DNA from: Agromyces albus
GTDB lineage: Bacteria; Actinomycetota; Actinomycetes; Actinomycetales; Microbacteriaceae
Assembly: GCF_030815405.1 (NCBI RefSeq)
Contig: NZ_JAUSWX010000001.1
Coordinates: 3,658,001 to 3,722,000 of the forward strand
DNA length: 64,000 nucleotides
Reading direction: 5' to 3'
Part shown: piece after piece, positions 23,081-32,223 of the stretch
Layout of the letters: each line of letters begins with the position of its first letter
How positions within the stretch are numbered: the stretch's first letter is position 1
Program-made: the position numbers and the translations under genes
The notes under the pieces: model-generated
Databases searched by the model: none
The model's input: only the letters and a program-made list of their open reading frames with translations
Told to the model about the DNA's origin: nothing

Positions 23081-23127
23081 GTCGGGAAACGCACGTCAGG
23101 CACACGAACACCACTGATGACTGTCAT
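23081..23127 (-). pseudogene. Duplicated 5' stub of L-fuconate dehydratase
   Basis: These 47 bp match the first 47 bp of the intact fuconate dehydratase gene (19620-19666) at 44 positions by hand count. They encode MTVISGVRVPDVRFPT against [16 protein letters not shown] in the intact gene. A ribosome site, GAAGGGA, precedes the stub ATG, so it still has translation signals. It probably marks where the GH2 gene entered the operon. Confidence 0.8.
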
Positions 23128-23350
23128 CAATCGTCCCTTCGTGGTGGTCGATCGGAACCTAGATCATTCGATCTATCGCGCCATCTCGTCCCCCGACCAC
23201 CAACCGCGCTCGGGTCCGCCGCGCGGAAAGACCGGCGGTCCGGGCGGCCGACTTCGCCGTTATGACGCCGAAATCGCGGCCCTCGCTGGCCTCGCGCGGC
23301 CGAATCGACGCGATGTCGCATGGTTCCACACGACCTCCTAAGATCAGATG

Positions 23351-23379
23351 TTTACACATGCTACCCGCGATGTTAGCGT
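23351..23379 (+). promoter_or_regulatory. Promoter of the second GH2 gene
   Basis: TTTACA and TAGCGT are separated by 17 bases and lie 32 bp upstream of the chosen ATG at 23411. This supports that start over an ATG at 23348 that would fall before the promoter. The region is divergent, facing the lacZ-fuconate dehydratase operon. Confidence 0.5.
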
Positions 23380-23410
23380 GGCGGGAAATGTCGACAGGGA
23401 ACAGGTCGGA

Positions 23411-25837
23411 ATGAATCGTGAGCCATATCCGCACGAGTGGGAGTATCGGGATCGGTACACCGGCGACCCGAAGGACTTCGTGCCGGTCGTGCTCCCGCAC
23501 GACGCTGTGCTCGCTTCGGGGCGCGTCGACGACCCGGCGCAGCTCGCGTCGGGATATTTCCCGGCCGGGGCCTGGGAGTATCGGACGCGGTTCACCGCTC
23601 CCGAGCAATGGCGAGACCGGCACGTCGTGCTGGAGTTCGAGGCGATCTACCGCTCGGCCGCCGTGTTCGTCAACGGTAATCTGGCCGCGCGCCAGCCCGC
23701 GGGCGCCACCGCGATCGTGGTAGACCTCGATCGACACCTCCGCTTCGGAGCGGAGAACGAAATCGTCGTCGAGGCCCGGGCGAATCGGGACGCGAGGTGG
23801 TACACCGGAGGCGGAATCATCCGGCCGGTGTACCTCGCGATAGCTCCGCGAGTGCACATTCCGCTGGATGGCGTCGCCGTGACGACGCCCGAGCACGACG
23901 GGGAGGCCTCGCTCGTGCAGGTCGTCACGACGGTGTGCAACCCCGAACTCGTTCCGGCGATGCGGCGACTGGAGACGAGCATCTTCGACCCATCGGGGGA
24001 GGTCGTGGGCGTCGACGCCATCAGGGTGAGCGTGCCCGCCGGGGGCACCGCGGAGGTCAGCCAGCGCATTCTCGTGATGGCACCACAGCGCTGGTCCGTC
24101 GATTCGCCCGCCCTCTACCGCGTCGACTCGACCCTCAGTTCGGTCAGCGACGACGGGCAGGTCGACCGCAGTCAGGTTCAGTTCGGCATCCGGTCGCTGC
24201 ACCTCGACGCCGCGCGCGGCCTGCGCATCAATGGCAAACCGGTGAACCTGCGCGGGGCCTGCGTGCACGCCGACAACGGCGTGATCGGTGCCGCGACCTT
24301 CGACCGCGCAGAAGAACGCCGCGTCGAAATCCTGAAGTCAGCCGGCTTCAACGCGATCCGCAGCGCGCACCAACCGATGAGCCGCGGAATGCTCGATGCC
24401 TGCGACCGGCTCGGGATGCTCGTGATGGACGAGCTCACCGACGTGTGGACCCGGTCCAAGTCACCCGAAGATGGTGCCGACCAGTTCCTCGAACGATGGC
24501 AGGCCGACCTCAAGGCGATGGTGGCGAAGGATCGCAATCACCCGAGCGTCATCATCTATTCGATCGGCAACGAGATACCGGAGGCGGCGACCCGCTCGGG
24601 TGCCGAGTTGACCAGGAGCATGACGGCGGCGACCCGGCGACTGGATCCCACCCGGTACGTCACCGCGGCGGTCAACGGTGCCCTGTTCGTCATGCCCGGT
24701 CACGTCGACATCGAACCGGAACTGCTCGGCGGGGCGTCGCTGGACGAGGCCGAGGAGATCAATGGCCGCAAGCTGAGCCTCGAGGAGTGGATGAGCGCCC
24801 TCGCGGTCACCGAGGCGGTTACCGAGTTGACGGAGGAGGCCTACGGCGGCCCCGATATCGCCGGCATGAACTACCAGGACTCGCGCTATGCGCTGGACCA
24901 CCGGCTGTACCCCAACCGCGTGATCGTCGGGTCGGAGACCTTCCCCACGCACATCGACAGGCTCTGGGCGCTGGTGCTCGAGCATTCCCATGTCATCGGC
25001 GACTTCACCTGGACGGGTTGGGACTATCTGGGCGAACCAGGCCTGGGTCGGATGCACTATCGCGATGATCCCGCGGGAGGCGGGCCGCTGGGTGCATACC
25101 CTTTCCTGACCTCCGGCGCCGGCGACATCGACATCACGGGCGAACGTCGCCCCGCGTCGTACTACCGGGAGATCGTGTTCGGGCTGCGGCGGGTGCCATA
25201 CATCGTGGTGCGGCGGCCGCATACCCGGGGGAAGGCCATGAAGTCCGCTCCGTGGTCGTGGACGGACAGCATCTCGTCGTGGACATGGTCAGACGTCGGC
25301 ACCGAGCCGCTGGAGGTTGAGGTCTACAGCGACGCGGCAGAGGTCGAGTTGTTCATCGATGGTCGATCGCTCGGACGACAGCCTGCGGGGCCCGGCCACC
25401 GCTACCGGGCGCTGTTTGCCGTCGAGTACACCGCGGGCAGCCTCGAGGCCGTCGCAATCCGCGAGGGGGTCGCCGCCGAGCGAACCGCCGTGCGGACGGC
25501 GGAGAGCAGGCGCCGGCTCGCACTGACCGCAGAGCGCACGGCACTACGTGGGGACGGTCGGGACCTGGCGTTCATTGTGGTCGAACTGGTCGATGCAGGC
25601 GGGGTCAGGGCTACCGACGGCGACGTTGAGGTCGAGGTGCGGGTCGACGGGCCGGGTGCGCTCCAGGGGTTCGGCAGTGCGGTCATGTCGACCGAGGAGT
25701 CGTTCGCGGATGCTCGGCACACGCTGCACGATGGGCGCGCGCTCGCCGTCGTCCGCCCGTCCGGGAGCGGGAGCATCACGGTGACAGCGACGGCGGCCGG
25801 GCTGGGTTCGACCTCGGTCGACCTCGTGGCGAACTGA
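23411..25837 (+). CDS. GH2 glycosidase (beta-galactosidase / beta-glucuronidase-like)
   Basis: About 808 residues. The order is an N-terminal jelly roll (VVLPHDAVLASG, WYTGGGIIRPVYLAI), immunoglobulin-like domain, TIM barrel and C-terminal accessory beta domains (VEVYSDAAEVELFIDGRSLG). YSIGNEIPE (about residue 386) holds the acid/base Glu and VGSETFP (about 508) the nucleophile. This is the shorter GH2 subgroup with a DUF4982-like C-terminal domain, distinct from LacZ; members hydrolyse beta-galactosides or beta-glucuronides, often in plant glycans. No signal peptide is seen. It is divergent from the LacZ-type gene and shares its regulatory region. Confidence 0.88.
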   Translation: MNREPYPHEWEYRDRYTGDPKDFVPVVLPHDAVLASGRVDDPAQLASGYFPAGAWEYRTRFTAPEQWRDRHVVLEFEAIYRSAAVFVNGNLAARQPAGATAIVVDLDRHLRFGAENEIVVEARANRDARWYTGGGIIRPVYLAIAPRVHIPLDGVAVTTPEHDGEASLVQVVTTVCNPELVPAMRRLETSIFDPSGEVVGVDAIRVSVPAGGTAEVSQRILVMAPQRWSVDSPALYRVDSTLSSVSDDGQVDRSQVQFGIRSLHLDAARGLRINGKPVNLRGACVHADNGVIGAATFDRAEERRVEILKSAGFNAIRSAHQPMSRGMLDACDRLGMLVMDELTDVWTRSKSPEDGADQFLERWQADLKAMVAKDRNHPSVIIYSIGNEIPEAATRSGAELTRSMTAATRRLDPTRYVTAAVNGALFVMPGHVDIEPELLGGASLDEAEEINGRKLSLEEWMSALAVTEAVTELTEEAYGGPDIAGMNYQDSRYALDHRLYPNRVIVGSETFPTHIDRLWALVLEHSHVIGDFTWTGWDYLGEPGLGRMHYRDDPAGGGPLGAYPFLTSGAGDIDITGERRPASYYREIVFGLRRVPYIVVRRPHTRGKAMKSAPWSWTDSISSWTWSDVGTEPLEVEVYSDAAEVELFIDGRSLGRQPAGPGHRYRALFAVEYTAGSLEAVAIREGVAAERTAVRTAESRRRLALTAERTALRGDGRDLAFIVVELVDAGGVRATDGDVEVEVRVDGPGALQGFGSAVMSTEESFADARHTLHDGRALAVVRPSGSGSITVTATAAGLGSTSVDLVAN

Positions 25838-25896
25838 CGCTCAGCGCGCGCCGGCCAGCGCCGCCCGGACCCGATCCACGGAGCGCATGACTCGTC

Positions 25897-26991
25897 TCAG
25901 ATCGACGTGAGGGGGACGGGCCTGGACCGCCCCGCCGTTGCCCCGAGATCGAGGCGTGCGCCCTCGACCGACGACCGCATCATGCTCTCCATGATCTCGA
26001 GCGCGTGGAAGGCAATCCCGGCATCCGCACGCGGCGCCTCACCGGCAGGAGTGCGATGGAAGTCGAGCAGGCCGAACCCGCGAGCGCTGTTCTCGTAGCC
26101 GGCCGAAATCGGCAGCTCCACCCAGTCTTCGCCGCGACGTTTGAGTGACGTGGTCCCCGAGAATTCATTGGGGTCGGGCACGAGCAGCGATCCCTCGACC
26201 CCGTGCACCTCGATCGGAAGAGTGCGTGTGCCCACGGTGTCGAAGCTCATCGTGAGGGTGGTGATCGCACCGTCGACGTGCTCCAGCAGCCCCGTGATGT
26301 GCGTGTCGGTGAGCACGGGCACCCGCTCGCCAGCCCGCGGACCGGATGCGATGACGCGCTCCGTCACCGGTCGGGACGAGGATGCCGAGACTCGCGCCAC
26401 CGGGCCGAGCAACGTGATCAGCGCATGCAGGTAGTAGGGCCCCATGTCGTACAGCGGGCCGCCGCCGGGCGCGTAGTAGAAATCGGGATTCGGGTGCCAC
26501 GCCTCGTGCCCGGGGATGGCCATCGTCGCGGTGGCCGCCACCGGTGGGCCGATCATCCCGTCATCGACGGCGCGACGCGCGGTCTGGATGCCCGTGCCGA
26601 GCACCGTGTCGGGTGCGCAGCCGACCCAGAGCCCACGCTGCTGCGCGAGGTCGAGCACTGACCGGGCCTCTGCCACGGTGACGGCCAGGGGCTTCTCGCC
26701 GTAGACGTGCTTTCCCGCCTCAAGCGACCGGGTGGCCACCTCGGCGTGCGCCATCGGAATGGTGAGGTTCAGCACCACGTCGACCTCGGGGTCGGCGAGG
26801 AGCTCGTCGACACTGCCGCCGGGCACCCCCTGCGCGGCACCCGTCTCGACCGCGCGTGCGAGATCCACGTCGGCGATGCGCACCAGGCGCACCTCGTCTT
26901 GGATGCGCTTCAGGGTGTCGAAGTACATCCGTGAGATGAAGCCGGCCCCGACCAGTCCCACCCGTAATGGTGTCCCGGCACCCTCATTCAT
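25897..26991 (-). CDS. Gfo/Idh/MocA-family oxidoreductase
   Basis: This protein has 364 residues. The N-terminal Rossmann motif (LRVGLVGAGFISRMYFDTL) is followed by YGEKPLAVTVAEAR, the conserved EKP block, and a C-terminal alpha/beta domain with GPLYDMGPYYLHALITLLGP containing the catalytic Asp/His region. The family oxidises or epimerises sugars and inositols with NAD(P). In this locus it could oxidise a free sugar such as L-fucose or galactose, or a glycoside. Its ATG overlaps the stop of the upstream ThuA gene (ATGA), so the pair is translated together, an arrangement frequent in sugar loci. Confidence 0.9.
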   Translation of the reverse strand: MNEGAGTPLRVGLVGAGFISRMYFDTLKRIQDEVRLVRIADVDLARAVETGAAQGVPGGSVDELLADPEVDVVLNLTIPMAHAEVATRSLEAGKHVYGEKPLAVTVAEARSVLDLAQQRGLWVGCAPDTVLGTGIQTARRAVDDGMIGPPVAATATMAIPGHEAWHPNPDFYYAPGGGPLYDMGPYYLHALITLLGPVARVSASSSRPVTERVIASGPRAGERVPVLTDTHITGLLEHVDGAITTLTMSFDTVGTRTLPIEVHGVEGSLLVPDPNEFSGTTSLKRRGEDWVELPISAGYENSARGFGLLDFHRTPAGEAPRADAGIAFHALEIMESMMRSSVEGARLDLGATAGRSRPVPLTSI

Positions 26992-27686
26992 CGACTCGCC
27001 CACAGCAGTCCCCTTTCTACGATCGTGCGCACAGACGGTTCCTCGAGTACGTTGAGCTTGTGGCCGGCGGTGCACACGAAGATGCGGCCGGTGCCCCAGA
27101 GGCGTGTCCACACCACGGGCGCGGTAAACGAGTTGTGCCAGGCGTCGAAGTCCCTGTGCACGATCTGCGTCGTCGCGAGAAGGTCGTTGTAGGCGTCGGA
27201 GAGCACCCAGTACTGCTCGGTGTGCAGGTCGAAATCGTCGAGTCCCTCGACGATGGGATGAGTGCGCTGCTCTGGGACGATCGAGACCCGGAAGTCGAGG
27301 TAGTTGTCGGACTGCTCGCCTAGCCGCTCCGCCGCTGGCACCGCGGCGTGGTGCGCGAACTGGCCACCGATCATCTGGAGGTAGTCGGCACTGTTGCGGT
27401 ACGAGTCCGCGATGCCCCCATGCCACCCGGCCATGCCCGTCCCACGGACCACTGCGCCGACGAGACCGGCGAGTTCCGCATCCGCGATGGTATTCATCGT
27501 GTTCACCTGCACGATGAGGTCGGTCGCTCGCATCGTCTCCTCGTCCGCATAGACGCTCGTTCCCTCCTCAACGCGCACGTCGAAGTCATTGCGCTCGAGG
27601 AAGGGAATCACTGAATCGGTGGTCTGCACCGGCTCGTGACCTTCCCATCCACCGCGCACCACCAGTGCTCGCCTGCGTTCACCCAT
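26988..27686 (-). CDS. ThuA-domain protein
   Basis: This 232-residue protein has the glutamine amidotransferase-like ThuA fold: ALVVRGGWEGHEPVQTT at the start, GMAGWHGGIADSYR in the middle, VVWTRLWGTGRIFVCTAGHK near the end. ThuA-like proteins assist oxidoreductases in disaccharide or sugar conversion; their exact reaction is often unknown. The adjacent Gfo/Idh/MocA gene, overlapping by four bases, fits that pairing. Its start lies within the end of the GH95 gene (8-base overlap), so all three genes are one operon. Confidence 0.87.
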   Translation of the reverse strand: MGERRRALVVRGGWEGHEPVQTTDSVIPFLERNDFDVRVEEGTSVYADEETMRATDLIVQVNTMNTIADAELAGLVGAVVRGTGMAGWHGGIADSYRNSADYLQMIGGQFAHHAAVPAAERLGEQSDNYLDFRVSIVPEQRTHPIVEGLDDFDLHTEQYWVLSDAYNDLLATTQIVHRDFDAWHNSFTAPVVWTRLWGTGRIFVCTAGHKLNVLEEPSVRTIVERGLLWASR

Positions 27687-30048
27687 CGTGTGGTTCTCCT
27701 GATTTCGTTTGCGCAGTTGCGGACCGCGGGATGTGGGCCGTCACCGGACCCCTGGACAAATCCATCAGCACGGTCGTGCCGTCGGGGCCGGCCACCTCGA
27801 CGAGATCGCCATCACGCGCTGCCGACGAACCGGGCGCGGCAAGCAGCGTCACGTCGAGACCGTCCTCATCCCAGTCGAGCCGCTCGACGACCACGCCGCC
27901 TCGCGATCGCACGCCGCGGATGGTGCCTCGACCCCAGGATTCCGGCAGGGCGGGAAGGAGGGACAGACGATTGGGCTGGGACTGCACGAGCATCTCGATC
28001 ACCAGCGCCGGGAGCCCCCCGCTCGCGTCAACGTTGAAGATCGCTCCGCCATCGTGGGTGGACACCGCATTGGGACGCCAGAAGTCGCTCGCCAGCGACT
28101 CCACGCAGCGCCGAGCAGCGTCAGCGTCACGGAGTCGGGCGGCGGCGAGTCCGAGCCCAACCAGCCCAAACGCCATCTCCATCCGCCCCTCCCGGCCGCC
28201 CCACGGCCGCTCGTCGCGCCACGCGAGCTTGCGATGAATGGTCTCGCGCGCGGCCGCCCGCAGTTCAGGACTGGACGCCGCCGGGTCGTCCTCATACCAG
28301 AACGGGTAGAGCTGCGATGCATGCCGATGACCGAGCTCTTCCTCGAACGAGGGATTGAGCCACTCCGAGAATGTGCCGTCGGCGGCGACCCGGAAGGTCG
28401 GCAGTCCGTCCGCCAGGGAGCGCCACCGCTGGAGGTCGGCCTCAGCTCCCAGCCGGCCGGCGATGCGCGCGGCGATGCGCGCGGCATCTCGGAACGAAGC
28501 TACGTCCATCGTCGCGTCCGCCGCGATCGGATTCGGGCGATTGGCCGGGGTGTTCTCCGGTGAGTATGACGGTGCAAGGTGCAGCGTCCCATCCTCGCCG
28601 AGCTCGGCGACGGCGACCGCAAAGGCCATCACGTTCTGCGCGAGCGGCCAGGCGTAGGTTCGTAGTAGCTCGAGGTCGCCGGTAGCCGAAAACTGGTCCC
28701 AGGCCATCCGTAGCGCCCACGCGCCACCGGCCATCCAATAGAGGTGCGGGTACGCCGTCGCGAAGTGATTGGCATGGCCGTGCGAATCGAATCGAGCAGG
28801 CAGCAACCATCCCGGAGCTCCGAATACACGCTCGGCGTTGTCGGCGTAGTCCTCGACATGGCGGAAGATCGCGCGCAGGTACGAGGTGAACAGCTCCGGA
28901 GTGCCCGAGGAGACCAGCGACGCAACCCCGCCGTGCTGCACGTTGCCGTTCTGGGTCCAGTCGCCAGACCAGGCTGGTCGCCGGGTGCCCTGCCAGATTC
29001 CGACCAGCGTCGGCGGGAGCACGCCGGTTGATGAGATGATCGTGTGCCGTCCGGCGGCAAACGCGAGCTCGACCGCCGCGAGTGTCGCCGCCGGGTCTCC
29101 GGCCTTCGCCAGCTCGAGCACGGTGTCGTACGCGACGCTCTCGTCCACGCCGCTGTGCAGGTCGAGCGAGGACGCGCCGAACAGCGACTCATGCGACTCG
29201 CCCGTCGGCTCGGCGGAAGCGATGGTGCCGCCGAACAGCTCGATCGCTACCTGGAGCACGACGGCCGCGCCTCCCGCGGCCCGCAGACGCACGCCGCCAG
29301 GCGCCGCCTCGGCGTCGACTCCGCTCGGAAGGGTGAGGGTGAGCCGCGCATGGTCTGGTTGGGAGGGACTCGGCGGGTACTCACGAACGAACGAGCTGAG
29401 CGTGCTCTCATCGACCCGCACGTCGAGCGTCACTCGTGTTCCCTCGAACGACGCGACGGCCGGGTGCAGGTAGGCGTTGTAGTCGATGGCAGGATACTCG
29501 TTCTCGGCCCGGGCGTCGTCGCCCAAGCCGACGGCGAGAACCCCGGACAGTTCGGTGTCAGACGACAGCTCGATCGCGAAAGTTCCGCATGCCCGGTCGG
29601 GAACCAGCGCGATGCCGCTGCGACCACCGCCGGCGTCGGACCACGCGGTCTCGACCCGCCCGGTGGTGAAGTCGCCGGCGCGCCGATAGTCGCGCGTCGA
29701 CTCGCTCGAGTCCGGAATCCAGTCGATCGCTGCGATGTAGACGAAGGGGTCCGTCCAGACCATGGCGCCGTCGTATCCGTCGGCGCGCGCTAGCTCGGCC
29801 GTGAGTTCGGCAGCGCCGTCCGAATCGCCGACGATCGCCGCCGCGCGAACCTCGGCGATGCGAGGCGCAATAGCTGGCGCCGGCTTGGCGGAGTTCACCG
29901 GGAGGAAGAATTCCTCGTGGCAGACGTGGACGGTGTGCCGCACAGGATCGCCAGAGAGTACGGCGCCGATCGTCCCGGTGCCCGCGACGAGTCCGTATTC
30001 CCAGTCGGGTGCAACGGAGGAACTCCAGAACCCTGTTCGCACGCTCAC
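27679..30048 (-). CDS. GH95-family alpha-L-fucosidase
   Basis: At 789 residues it matches GH95 in size: N-terminal beta domain, (alpha/alpha)6 barrel, C-terminal beta domain. WSGDWTQNGNVQ (about residue 367) corresponds to the region with the two catalytic Asn, SYSPENTPANRP (about 497) carries the Glu acid, and HRHASQLYPFW (about 576) the conserved barrel block. GH95 inverts alpha-1,2-linked L-fucose on galactose, or acts on L-galactose. The NIN motif of typical GH95 enzymes is replaced by NGN, so activity should be tested. There is no signal peptide. It is first in the operon with ThuA and the oxidoreductase. Confidence 0.88.
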   Translation of the reverse strand: MSVRTGFWSSSVAPDWEYGLVAGTGTIGAVLSGDPVRHTVHVCHEEFFLPVNSAKPAPAIAPRIAEVRAAAIVGDSDGAAELTAELARADGYDGAMVWTDPFVYIAAIDWIPDSSESTRDYRRAGDFTTGRVETAWSDAGGGRSGIALVPDRACGTFAIELSSDTELSGVLAVGLGDDARAENEYPAIDYNAYLHPAVASFEGTRVTLDVRVDESTLSSFVREYPPSPSQPDHARLTLTLPSGVDAEAAPGGVRLRAAGGAAVVLQVAIELFGGTIASAEPTGESHESLFGASSLDLHSGVDESVAYDTVLELAKAGDPAATLAAVELAFAAGRHTIISSTGVLPPTLVGIWQGTRRPAWSGDWTQNGNVQHGGVASLVSSGTPELFTSYLRAIFRHVEDYADNAERVFGAPGWLLPARFDSHGHANHFATAYPHLYWMAGGAWALRMAWDQFSATGDLELLRTYAWPLAQNVMAFAVAVAELGEDGTLHLAPSYSPENTPANRPNPIAADATMDVASFRDAARIAARIAGRLGAEADLQRWRSLADGLPTFRVAADGTFSEWLNPSFEEELGHRHASQLYPFWYEDDPAASSPELRAAARETIHRKLAWRDERPWGGREGRMEMAFGLVGLGLAAARLRDADAARRCVESLASDFWRPNAVSTHDGGAIFNVDASGGLPALVIEMLVQSQPNRLSLLPALPESWGRGTIRGVRSRGGVVVERLDWDEDGLDVTLLAAPGSSAARDGDLVEVAGPDGTTVLMDLSRGPVTAHIPRSATAQTKSGEPHDG

Positions 30049-30327
30049 GATGCCCGCTCCTCAGTCGATCTTCAGCCTCGCTTCGATGCGGGCGGTATCC
30101 ACTCTATCCAAAAGATCTAATGAATGATTCGCGGATCTGAGCCACATCGCGGCGTATCCGCACACCGACGGGCTTCCCCTTCTGTATGTCTGCCGATCTT
30201 GAGCGGATACATCGTATCTTTATCGGTGTTCGTTCCTTGGCGCAGTCTGCTACGTCGCGCTGGCCGTCCGCCACGACACCTGATCGCGCTCGCGCTGAGA
30301 CAGATTGGGCGCTGACAAGGGAGTCGA

Positions 30328-30798
30328 GTGAAGCGTGTGGTCGTCGTCGTCACGTGGGCACTCGCCCTCGTGGCATCCCTGGTGCTCCTGTGGTTCGGCG
30401 CGTTCCGCGTGCTGGCACCGACCCAGATCGACTCCGCTCTCTGCGTCGGCGTCGACCTGCCCTGGTTCCTTGGGGGAGAGCTCGTGAACCTCACTGCCGT
30501 GGCAGTGGCGCTCGGCGCCCTCCGCGCCGGGTGGTGGAGCCCGCGGACTGCAACCGAAATCCGTGGGACTCGTGCTTCGTCCTACTTCGGTTCAGCCAGT
30601 AACGGCGCGCAGTGGAATCGGCGACGAGACGTACATGGCAACTCGACCTGGGGCCGGCAACCCGCTCACGCGCTCACTAGATCCGTTGGTGCACGTATCG
30701 CTACGGGGCGATGCTGCGACAGGCGGGTGGGGGCAAGGACGCACGATGCGGTGGTCGCCTTCCACCTCCCGATTTCGCCCAGCGGACCACGTGGTTGA
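30328..30798 (+). CDS. Small membrane protein, probably truncated
   Basis: The first about 70 residues look like a real small membrane protein, with two hydrophobic segments (VVVVVTWALALVASLVLLWF and VNLTAVAVALGALRAGWW) and a GTG start. After about residue 85 the composition becomes Arg-rich and unlike a protein, so the reading frame is probably a broken gene joined to unrelated sequence. It lies between the GH95 promoter and a group of relics. No family is recognised. Confidence 0.35.
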   Translation: MKRVVVVVTWALALVASLVLLWFGAFRVLAPTQIDSALCVGVDLPWFLGGELVNLTAVAVALGALRAGWWSPRTATEIRGTRASSYFGSASNGAQWNRRRDVHGNSTWGRQPAHALTRSVGARIATGRCCDRRVGARTHDAVVAFHLPISPSGPRG

Positions 30799-30985
30799 GC
30801 GTGTCGGACACGTGACCCGCATTGTCACCGCGCTGCGGTCCGCCGACGGTTTGAGCCTTGAGCACACGCTGATCCACCGGACTGGGGAGAGCCACCTCAG
30901 GGTGGTGCCACCTCGCTCCTCGTGGAGGAGGGTGAACTACGGATCGACGGCCTTCGAGACTTTGAATGCGTTGTCGTACGGTTGA
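30640..30985 (+). pseudogene. Probable glycosidase fragment
   Basis: A different frame encodes TMRWSPSTSRFRPADHVVER followed by LRSADGLSLEHTLIHRTGES before losing coding character. The alternating hydrophobic pattern and the ADGLSLEHTLIHRTGESHLRV segment resemble the N-terminal beta-sandwich of large glycosidases. No active-site region is present. This is a weak call; it could be another beta-rich protein. Confidence 0.22.
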
Positions 30986-31014
30986 CACCCCGCTAGGGCG
31001 CGATCTAAGCATAT

Positions 31015-31275
31015 TCTTGGTGCACCCGGTCCGTCGCGGGTCTTCCCGAGGAATTGGCTATCACCGGGCACGGTTGTGGCATCCGAGTTCCCACGGGTGG
31101 CGCCGAACGGATCGGTGTAGAGCCGGTTGATCGAAGTCGCAGCCGGGGTGGCCGCCGTTCGGGATCGCTGCGATCGGGGTGCCGTGGTGGTCGGTGACCA
31201 GGGAGGTGACCCCGTTGCCGAGCCCGCGGTCGGTGCGTACCGCGACCGTTCCTCTGACGACGGCGACGCGCTAAG
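31015..31275 (-). pseudogene. RHS/YD-repeat protein fragment
   Basis: On the minus strand, two frames together give GLGNGVTSLVTDHHGTPIAA and then INRLYTDPFGATRG followed by PGDSQFLGKT. This order is the hallmark of the RHS-repeat core domain, just before a polymorphic toxin would normally start. Only about 85 codons remain and a frameshift divides them. No toxin tip or immunity gene is recognisable next to it. Confidence 0.6.
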
Positions 31276-31403
31276 CAAGGAAAACTGACCCGGGCGATCA
31301 TCGCCCTGGGTCGATAGAGCCGTGAACTCATAGCGCAGCAGGCTCCGCACAACGTTCAGACGCACCAGCAAATCTGAACGTATTCTGAAGTATGCTTTGA
31401 TCC

Positions 31404-31865
31404 ATGCCTGCCGCCACTCAATCTCGGTCGGGTCGGACCTTCCAGTCGTCCGACCTGAGCCGCCACGCACCGAAGGTCTTCGCCGCGGCGGAAGACCACC
31501 CCGTCGAAGTCACGCGCCGCGACGGCGAAGACCTGGTGCTCATGTCGAAACGCGAGGCAGACGCGCGAGAGCAGCTCCTCCAGTTCGCAGCACAGCTGAT
31601 CGCGGTGGCCACGGACGAGCGCGGATCCCTTGCAGAACGGATGTCGAACAGCTTCCCCTGGATGCTCGCGCTCAGCGCCGAGGACCAGGTCCAGTGCGCA
31701 AAGGACCTTGTCGATGCCGCGCGCGCTTCCTTTGCGACCGGACAGCCACACCTTGCGGTCGCGGAACTGACCGCCTGGAAGGAAACGGCAACAGCCATCG
31801 CTGCCGGCTTGGGTCACGCCACGATTGAGTGGCTCGAGGACGGCGAACCGGTCGAACGTCCCTAA
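31404..31865 (+). CDS. Phd/YefM-like antitoxin
   Basis: The protein has 153 residues. Its N-terminus reads FQSSDLSRHAPKVFAAAEDH followed by PVEVTRRDGEDLVLMSKREA, the pattern of Phd/YefM antitoxins that bind DNA and neutralise a partner toxin. It is longer than typical Phd proteins (about 80-90 residues), with an extra helical C-terminal half. The stop is two bases before the downstream toxin-like gene, giving the usual antitoxin-first order. The pair ends directly at attachment-site copy 2, fitting a role in keeping the cassette in the genome. Confidence 0.72.
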   Translation: MPAATQSRSGRTFQSSDLSRHAPKVFAAAEDHPVEVTRRDGEDLVLMSKREADAREQLLQFAAQLIAVATDERGSLAERMSNSFPWMLALSAEDQVQCAKDLVDAARASFATGQPHLAVAELTAWKETATAIAAGLGHATIEWLEDGEPVERP

Positions 31866-31867
31866 GC

Positions 31868-32209
31868 ATGGCCAGAAACCTCAAGGTCGAACGACCCACC
31901 AAGAAGAGTGAGTACGAAATCCGATTCGCGAGCGCATCCGCGCAACGCGGCTGGAACGACCTCCGCGCCACGATCCGCGGCCCGCTCACGGACGCCTGGG
32001 ACTTCCTGACACGCACCCCGTTGGCGAACACACCCACGAACTATCCCCTCCGAGGAGAACTCGGAATGATCATGCGCGACGGCGTCCGACACGAGCGCTG
32101 GCAGCACAAGCCGACGGCCAAGGGAGACGCACGAATCTGGTTCTACGTCGAAGGTCAAGTGGTCTACCTTGAGCAGGTTCACACCCACCACCCGAACGAA
32201 ACCAAGTAG
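31868..32209 (+). CDS. RelE/ParE-like toxin
   Basis: At 113 residues it has the size of RelE-superfamily toxins. It begins basic (RNLKVERPTKKSEYEIRF), followed by a helical region (AQRGWNDLRATIRGPLTDAW), then LGMIMRDGVRHERWQHKP and DARIWFYVEGQVVYLEQVHT, the C-terminal sheet seen in RelE-fold proteins. Toxins of this group cut mRNA or block gyrase. It starts two bases after the antitoxin stop. The toxin assignment rests on size, gene order and C-terminal pattern, not on catalytic residues I can name. Confidence 0.65.
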   Translation: MARNLKVERPTKKSEYEIRFASASAQRGWNDLRATIRGPLTDAWDFLTRTPLANTPTNYPLRGELGMIMRDGVRHERWQHKPTAKGDARIWFYVEGQVVYLEQVHTHHPNETK

Positions 32210-32223
32210 CGCATGCGTTGCCC

